Part shown: positions 61,440 through 64,000 of the stretch, one piece after another | Layout of the letters: every line of letters starts with the position of its first letter | How positions within the stretch are numbered: position 1 is the stretch's first letter | Origin: CAYWQB01 sp964460785 | GTDB taxonomy: Bacteria > Chlamydiota > Chlamydiia > Chlamydiales > CAYWQB01 | Length of the DNA stretch: 64,000 nt | Assembly (NCBI GenBank): GCA_964460785.1 | Contig: CAYWQB010000001.1 | Location: 62,001 to 126,000 of the forward strand | Direction: 5' to 3' | Notes under the pieces: generated by a model | Told to the model about the DNA's origin: nothing | What the model saw: the letters and a program-made list of their open reading frames with translations, nothing else | The model's database searches: none | Made by a program: the position numbers and the translations under genes

Positions 61440-62045
61440 CTACTCGCTCTCGACTTCTTTTTCTTTTACAGGAAAGAGCTCTATTCCTCCCATGAAGCTT
61501 TCTGCAAGGGCTTGATACTTTTTACCCTTCCCCAAGGGGAAATGTAACATAATTACAACGGAGTTTTTCCTTGCACCATCCTCATAAAGACAAGCTTGAA
61601 AAGCTCGCTTATCTCCTCCACCTTCTTCATAACTTCCTTCAATATAATCAAATATTACCTCATTGATCACACGCTTTCCCATAGAAAGGCTTAATAGTTT
61701 ATTCCCTTTATCAAGCCGCAGTAGATCTGTCAGTTGGTCTTGTCTATTTTTGAGATGAAATGAGCTAGAAGGACTCAAGTGAGCTGTGCTCAACAATGCT
61801 CGAACTGGTAATGTTTTATGCGTGAATGAGACAAGCCAAAGCTCATCAAGCTTTCCGCCTACTTCATCCTCTACTTCATCCCACTCCTCGTCATTGACCC
61901 AAAAACGCATAGCTCCACCATGCTTTTGGTAAACCTCTTGAGCTTTTGCAGATCGCGTTAAAATGGGGACATCAAGTACTGCAGGCTTTGCTACTAAAGT
62001 CGATATACAAAAAGCTCCGGCTAGAATAAACACCCTTCCTTTCAT
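61440..62045 (-). CDS. Secreted protein of unknown function (201 aa)
   Basis: Signal peptide MKGRVFILAGAFCISTLVA. Mature part is mixed alpha/beta with no Cys cluster or known motif; the C-terminus is acidic. Start codon one base after the stop of the kinase-like gene, and that gene's last bases include the AAAAGGAG ribosome site, so the two form an operon. No family recognised. Confidence 0.65.
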   Translation of the reverse strand: MKGRVFILAGAFCISTLVAKPAVLDVPILTRSAKAQEVYQKHGGAMRFWVNDEEWDEVEDEVGGKLDELWLVSFTHKTLPVRALLSTAHLSPSSSFHLKNRQDQLTDLLRLDKGNKLLSLSMGKRVINEVIFDYIEGSYEEGGGDKRAFQACLYEDGARKNSVVIMLHFPLGKGKKYQALAESFMGGIELFPVKEKEVESE

Positions 62046-62046
62046 T

Positions 62047-63453
62047 CTATAGACTCCTTTTCTTTTTTAAGACTGTCATATATCTATTCAGACTTTTAAT
62101 CAGGCTGTCAAATCCATTTCGACAAGAAACCTTCCTGATTCTATATTCTGCTGGAGACCCTTTATAAGTCGCTTGGTCAGGGTTGTACAATTCTGCAGAG
62201 CTCCCTTCTAACCTATCCTCTTCTAATGGACGACCTTGTGGTAAAGAGGGTTCTCTATGTGGATAGACCTGCAAGTGGGCTGGATCAATTAAAACAGGGT
62301 GTAAATTCCCCTGGTTATCTTTATTGATCATTACACTTGCCCCAATCAAATTGATTTCTGATTTATCTAATATCTCTTTTAACTCGGTAAGATTTTTTAT
62401 CAATGCTTGAACCTTATCTGCTGTAACCTCGGATTGTGCTAGCTGCTTATGCAAAGTTTCTTCGGACCTACTATAACCGAAAAAACGCATTGAAGAACCA
62501 GGTTCAGGAATCATAAACCCAGGAGCGGACTCTGCTCCTTTCCTCATCTGAAGCTCATCAAAAAGGCTTTTCTCTCGCCCTGTATGATGAACCTCCTCCA
62601 TACTGCAAATTGGGTTAAAATTTTTTAACCCTCGTTTCATTAAGGTTGAATATATTCCGTACTTCTTGCCTTCATCTTCTGCACCTTTCAGTGAAACATG
62701 CCCAGAGATTTTCACATCTGCTAATTGCTGAGGATCTCCTCCTTCTGTACTTTTCCTTGTGTTTTCCATCACAAGATACTCTGCATTTGCTATCGTAACA
62801 GTTCCATATACACGAGGCATAAATTTAAGAAGATTGGGAGCGATCTCTCCGATCACCCCATAGTGATGCACTTCAGAAGGGTTTGCTTTTTTTAAAAATA
62901 GGTGCTTAACAGACCCATCTTGAGCTATCATAGAAACCACCTTATTTCCTCCATGCCCCCCTAGATCGCTAGACCCTTCTACTGTTACAGATTCTTGTAA
63001 AGAGCTTAAATAGCTTCGAACACGCGTATCAGCATCTTCCTGTGAACCAGGTCCTGAAATCAAACTTCGCACCGCATGTTTGATTTTATCTAATAACTTT
63101 TGGAATGAGCTATCTTTCTCTAACCTCTTTGGGGTTAACATTCCTTTTTTAGATGTCAGAGCAGAGGCATAGATAGCTGTCTGCAAGCCTCGGATTGTTT
63201 CTCTATTTTCTTCTTTTCTTTGCTCAAGATCGATAGCATCGGTGTCTCCTAAAGCTCTTGCTGTCTCTGGCTGCTGGAGTTTAGCTCGAAATAGTAAAGG
63301 CTTAGAAGTTTCTCCCTGAGGAATGGGTACTTTAAAAGTTCCTGACGTGGCCCGTTGCACACTAGCATCAGCCTCTGCAGTAGCGTCCTCTTGTGCCCTG
63401 CTAACCTTTTCAGGTTCAGAATATTCTTCTCTTCTAGGCCCAGAAATAGACAT
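62047..63453 (-). CDS. Inositol-polyphosphate-kinase-like protein, candidate effector (468 aa)
   Basis: ATG at 63453 with AGAGGG four bases upstream. The N-terminal 130 residues are polar and disordered. The later part reads like the IPK fold in order: GGHGGNK loop, a Lys in HLFLKKAN (about 184), YLVMENTRK, then LADVKISGHVS (about 246; compare P-x-x-x-D-x-K-x-G of IPMK/IP6K), and near residue 388 the end motif IGASVMINKD...VLIDPAH (compare SLLF...IDFAH). IPK enzymes phosphorylate inositol phosphates and are mostly eukaryotic. No signal peptide, so type III export is possible. Assignment rests on motif reading only. Confidence 0.55.
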   Translation of the reverse strand: MSISGPRREEYSEPEKVSRAQEDATAEADASVQRATSGTFKVPIPQGETSKPLLFRAKLQQPETARALGDTDAIDLEQRKEENRETIRGLQTAIYASALTSKKGMLTPKRLEKDSSFQKLLDKIKHAVRSLISGPGSQEDADTRVRSYLSSLQESVTVEGSSDLGGHGGNKVVSMIAQDGSVKHLFLKKANPSEVHHYGVIGEIAPNLLKFMPRVYGTVTIANAEYLVMENTRKSTEGGDPQQLADVKISGHVSLKGAEDEGKKYGIYSTLMKRGLKNFNPICSMEEVHHTGREKSLFDELQMRKGAESAPGFMIPEPGSSMRFFGYSRSEETLHKQLAQSEVTADKVQALIKNLTELKEILDKSEINLIGASVMINKDNQGNLHPVLIDPAHLQVYPHREPSLPQGRPLEEDRLEGSSAELYNPDQATYKGSPAEYRIRKVSCRNGFDSLIKSLNRYMTVLKKKRSL

Positions 63454-63551
63454 AGAACCCTCTCTTCTAGCTCCCCTATAACCAGGGTAACACAGGTAGT
63501 GAAGAAAAACCATAGCTTAAGTTAGCCTTCTCTCTTCTAAGGAGATGTACC

Positions 63552-64000
63552 ATGACAACATTTGACTCTCTTGTTTGGTTTAGGGAAGACTTACGTGTGC
63601 ATGACAACCAAGCGCTATACAGCGCAACAGGTTCTGCAATAGCAATTTACATTTATGATCCTTCCTCTCATACACCATGGGAGTATGGTGGAGCTAAAAA
63701 ATGGTGGCTCCATCATAGCTTACAGGCTTTAGAAGTGGAGCTTAAGAGGTTAGGAATCCCCCTTATCATAGACAAGGGAGACTCCATTACTTGCTTACAA
63801 CAATGCATCCATCAATTTCAGATCAAGCAACTCTTTGTAAATCGCTCATTTACACCTCCTTTGTGCAAACTCGATCAGCGCTGTCAAAAAGAACTCTCCA
63901 CAAAAACTTCTTTTTTTTCAGGGCAGCTTCTCTTCTTACCAGAAGAAATTTCCACCCAGCAGGGCACCCCTTATAAAGTGTTTACACCTTTTTACCGTGT
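63552..64000 (+). CDS. phrB: Deoxyribodipyrimidine photolyase, N-terminal part (cut by window edge)
   Basis: ATG at 63552 with AAGGAG eight bases upstream; open to the right edge, 149 codons visible. It begins MTTFDSLVWFREDLRVHDNQAL, the alpha/beta antenna domain of class I photolyases, with W-F-R-x-D-L-R-x-x-D-N, then IYIYDP and a W-W-L-H-H-S-L segment. These enzymes use FAD and blue light to split pyrimidine dimers. The FAD domain lies outside the window. Confidence 0.9.
   Translation, partial: MTTFDSLVWFREDLRVHDNQALYSATGSAIAIYIYDPSSHTPWEYGGAKKWWLHHSLQALEVELKRLGIPLIIDKGDSITCLQQCIHQFQIKQLFVNRSFTPPLCKLDQRCQKELSTKTSFFSGQLLFLPEEISTQQGTPYKVFTPFYR

Noticed and set aside
1..64000. Insertion sequences, prophage, CRISPR arrays, rRNA or tRNA genes
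   Set aside because: No transposase, integrase, phage structural gene, spaced direct repeats or RNA-gene signature was seen on either strand.

Overview
The window looks like a chromosome segment of an environmental, Chlamydia-related bacterium (Parachlamydiales type; the family cannot be fixed from this stretch). The evidence is an ADP/ATP-translocase-type nucleotide transporter, a CesT-type type III secretion chaperone beside very large helical proteins, tandem small proteins with a paired hydrophobic segment like inclusion-membrane proteins, and several secreted or eukaryote-like proteins. Coding density is high, most genes start with a clear Shine-Dalgarno (SD) sequence, and many starts are GTG or TTG. 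I found no rRNA, tRNA, insertion sequence or CRISPR array.

Left part (1-7949): a partial exported protein, a GT90 glycosyltransferase, an unusual Lon protease, a small charged helical protein, a hexapeptide acetyltransferase, a DUF202 membrane protein, a PseG/SpsG-like sugar enzyme and a methyltransferase.

Electron-transfer island (7946-25404): the most striking part. One minus-strand operon encodes a di-heme cytochrome b-like membrane protein, a membrane-anchored decaheme cytochrome c with a Cys-rich N-terminus, an FAD/[2Fe-2S] reductase, and a protein joining two cyclic-nucleotide-binding domains to four [4Fe-4S] clusters. Next to it lie a secreted four-heme cytochrome with one CX4CH site, a secreted double HbpS/GlcG-domain protein, an outer-membrane beta-barrel, and a 1245-residue decaheme cytochrome with a C-terminal LVIVD-repeat propeller whose gene overlaps the barrel gene. 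A System II cytochrome c maturation operon (lipoprotein, ResB, CcsA) closes the island. Together the genes could carry electrons from NAD(P)H or quinol across the periplasm to the outer membrane. For a host-dependent chlamydia this would be unexpected; the function is inferred.

Middle (25543-37990): a Ser/Thr kinase, an MFS transporter, MnmH, a beta-barrel protein, an alcohol dehydrogenase gene broken by a stop codon at codon 21, the nucleotide transporter divergent from a LysR regulator with a palindrome between them, a secreted FkbM-like methyltransferase, RlmD, MutM, and a LexA that lacks both the cleavage dipeptide and the catalytic lysine and has a perfect palindrome just upstream; then a DMT-family transporter.

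Effector-like region (37987-49420): a minus-strand run of tightly packed genes: a 1386-residue helical protein, a CesT chaperone, a 1384-residue protein with a central hydrophobic hairpin, a second chaperone-like protein, a degenerate amidase, and a 238-residue effector-like protein.

Right part (49506-64000): a FUSC-type exporter, an S-adenosylhomocysteinase-like protein converging on an SpsF-like cytidylyltransferase, the two inclusion-protein-like paralogues, SbtA with a small partner gene, a DUF547 protein, two possible effectors (one with a permuted papain-like signature), paired FluC fluoride channels, an inositol-polyphosphate-kinase-like protein with a secreted partner, and the start of a photolyase gene.
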